DNA of 29,474 nt from a virus. The position numbers were made by a program, and so were the translations under genes. Where the stretch lies: the IMG/VR virus record IMGVR_UViG_3300035071_000003, positions 1-29,474 of that record; one strand, 5' to 3'. Positions 29,145-29,474 of the stretch are shown piece after piece (positions within the stretch are counted from its first letter, which is position 1; each line of letters starts with the position of its first letter). The notes under the pieces are model-generated. The model saw nothing but the letters and a program-made list of their open reading frames with translations, searched no databases and was not told the DNA's origin.

Positions 29145-29474
29145 GCGTCCTGTGCCTAAAGATGGTGCGGGAGACGCACCAGAGAACCCTTAGCTTTCAA
29201 TGGGCCTCTTAGCGTCCGCACATTCGCATAACAGTTTGTTTTAAAAGGCATTATCCTAGATCGGCCAGGGGCACCATTTGCCTTTTTCACAGCTTTCCAT
29301 AGCCTTCCAAGGTCTCCGAATTCGCCCGCAAAAATGGGCGAACACCGTTAGAAACCAAGGTGGTTGGAGCGGTTTACGCTCCCATTCCACCCATAGCGTC
29401 GCATTGGCAGCCGTTGCGGATTGTTGTTATTTCGTTGTTACGCGCTGGCTCGGTCGCCAGCGTAACAACGTTGG
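29145..29474. other. Non-coding end region with several hairpins and right att-like copy
   Basis: No convincing gene; a minus-strand frame of about 44 codons (GTG start near 29290) is too weak to call. Inverted repeats: TGGTGCG/CGCACCA (29163-29181), TTCGCCC/GGGCGAA (29321-29342), GGAGCG/CGCTCC (29366-29382) and CGTTGTTAC/GTAACAACG with inner GCTGGC/GCCAGC (about 29431-29470). Sequence right of 29276 would be host or a further element. Confidence 0.4.
29262..29276 (+). repeat. Candidate attachment-site core, right copy
   Basis: CGGCCAGGGGCACCA, identical and in the same orientation as 13204-13218. It lies ~200 bp upstream of the portal gene start, outside all structural genes. No tRNA body is attached, as expected if the intact tRNA lies left of the window. 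Confidence 0.4.

Larger units (their letters stand above)
13204..29276 (-). mobile_element. Compact integrative phage-like element (~16 kb), boundaries tentative
   Basis: Between the two 15-bp copies all recognised genes run leftward: integrase and small genes at the left, an untranslated structured region, then an HK97-like head, packaging and tail-tube set up to the portal. Tail-tip, fibre, lysis, replication and repressor genes are missing. This fits a satellite or a trimmed prophage better than a complete phage. If the 15-bp repeat is a coincidence, the integrase may instead belong to the region A phage and the right-hand genes to another prophage. Confidence 0.4.

Noticed and set aside
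29230-29300. 44-codon minus-strand frame with GTG start near 29290
   Set aside because: Weak start context, no recognised similarity and it runs across the att-like core; mentioned only in the region entry.
1-29474. A complete gene transfer agent cluster
   Set aside because: Tail-tip genes are GTA-like, but the head genes lie on the other strand in a different order with a second tape measure, an integrase and homing endonucleases, which fits prophage-type elements better.

Overview
The window looks like alphaproteobacterial DNA, probably Hyphomicrobiales: high GC, phage tail proteins of the gene-transfer-agent (GTA) type, and a GcrA-like Cys/His motif, which is an alphaproteobacterial signature. 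I cannot name a genus. Almost everything here is phage-derived. No housekeeping gene, rRNA or tRNA was found.

Region A (1-11.3 kb, + strand) is the distal end of a tailed phage late operon. It starts with the C-terminus of a tape-measure protein cut by the left edge. It continues with a GTA-like tail-tip set in start-stop overlap (DUF2460, DUF2163 hub, NlpC/P60 peptidase, tail-tip protein), a beta-helix tail fibre with a signal peptide, a GH24 endolysin with a C-terminal membrane helix, and a second secreted Cys/His hydrolase. A run of small membrane, lipoprotein and unknown genes follows. One of these, at 9848-10075, looks like an Acb2-family cyclic-nucleotide sponge (anti-CBASS). A strong terminator closes the operon.

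Region B (11.35-13.2 kb, - strand) is a small regulatory/accessory island. It holds two HTH genes and two small unknown genes with their own promoter and paired TACGTA sites. The larger HTH gene has a near-consensus promoter, palindromic operators and a structured leader that encodes a 22-residue peptide. Between the genes lie two degenerate type I-C-like CRISPR repeats around a 34-nt spacer, followed by a terminator.

Region C (13.2-29.3 kb, all - strand) looks like a separate compact element of about 16 kb. An integrase lies just inside one copy of the 15-bp sequence CGGCCAGGGGCACCA, and the other copy lies beyond the portal gene. Transcription from a promoter near 29.1 kb reads portal, GTA-gp10-type chaperone, protease, capsid, tail tube, HNH/AP2, tail chaperone, HNH, lambda-M-type tail protein, a GcrA-like/HTH chimera, gp6, gp10, an HNH relic, DUF3168, head closure, small and large terminase, and tape measure. 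The order is scrambled compared with normal HK97-like phages. Tail-tip, fibre, lysis, replication and repressor genes are absent. After the tape measure comes a promoter, a roughly 575-nt structured non-coding region and an excellent terminator, then four small genes and the integrase.

Region A encodes tail-tip and lysis functions that region C lacks. Region C could therefore be a satellite-like element, a defective prophage, or a tandem neighbour of the region A prophage. The sequence alone does not decide between these.
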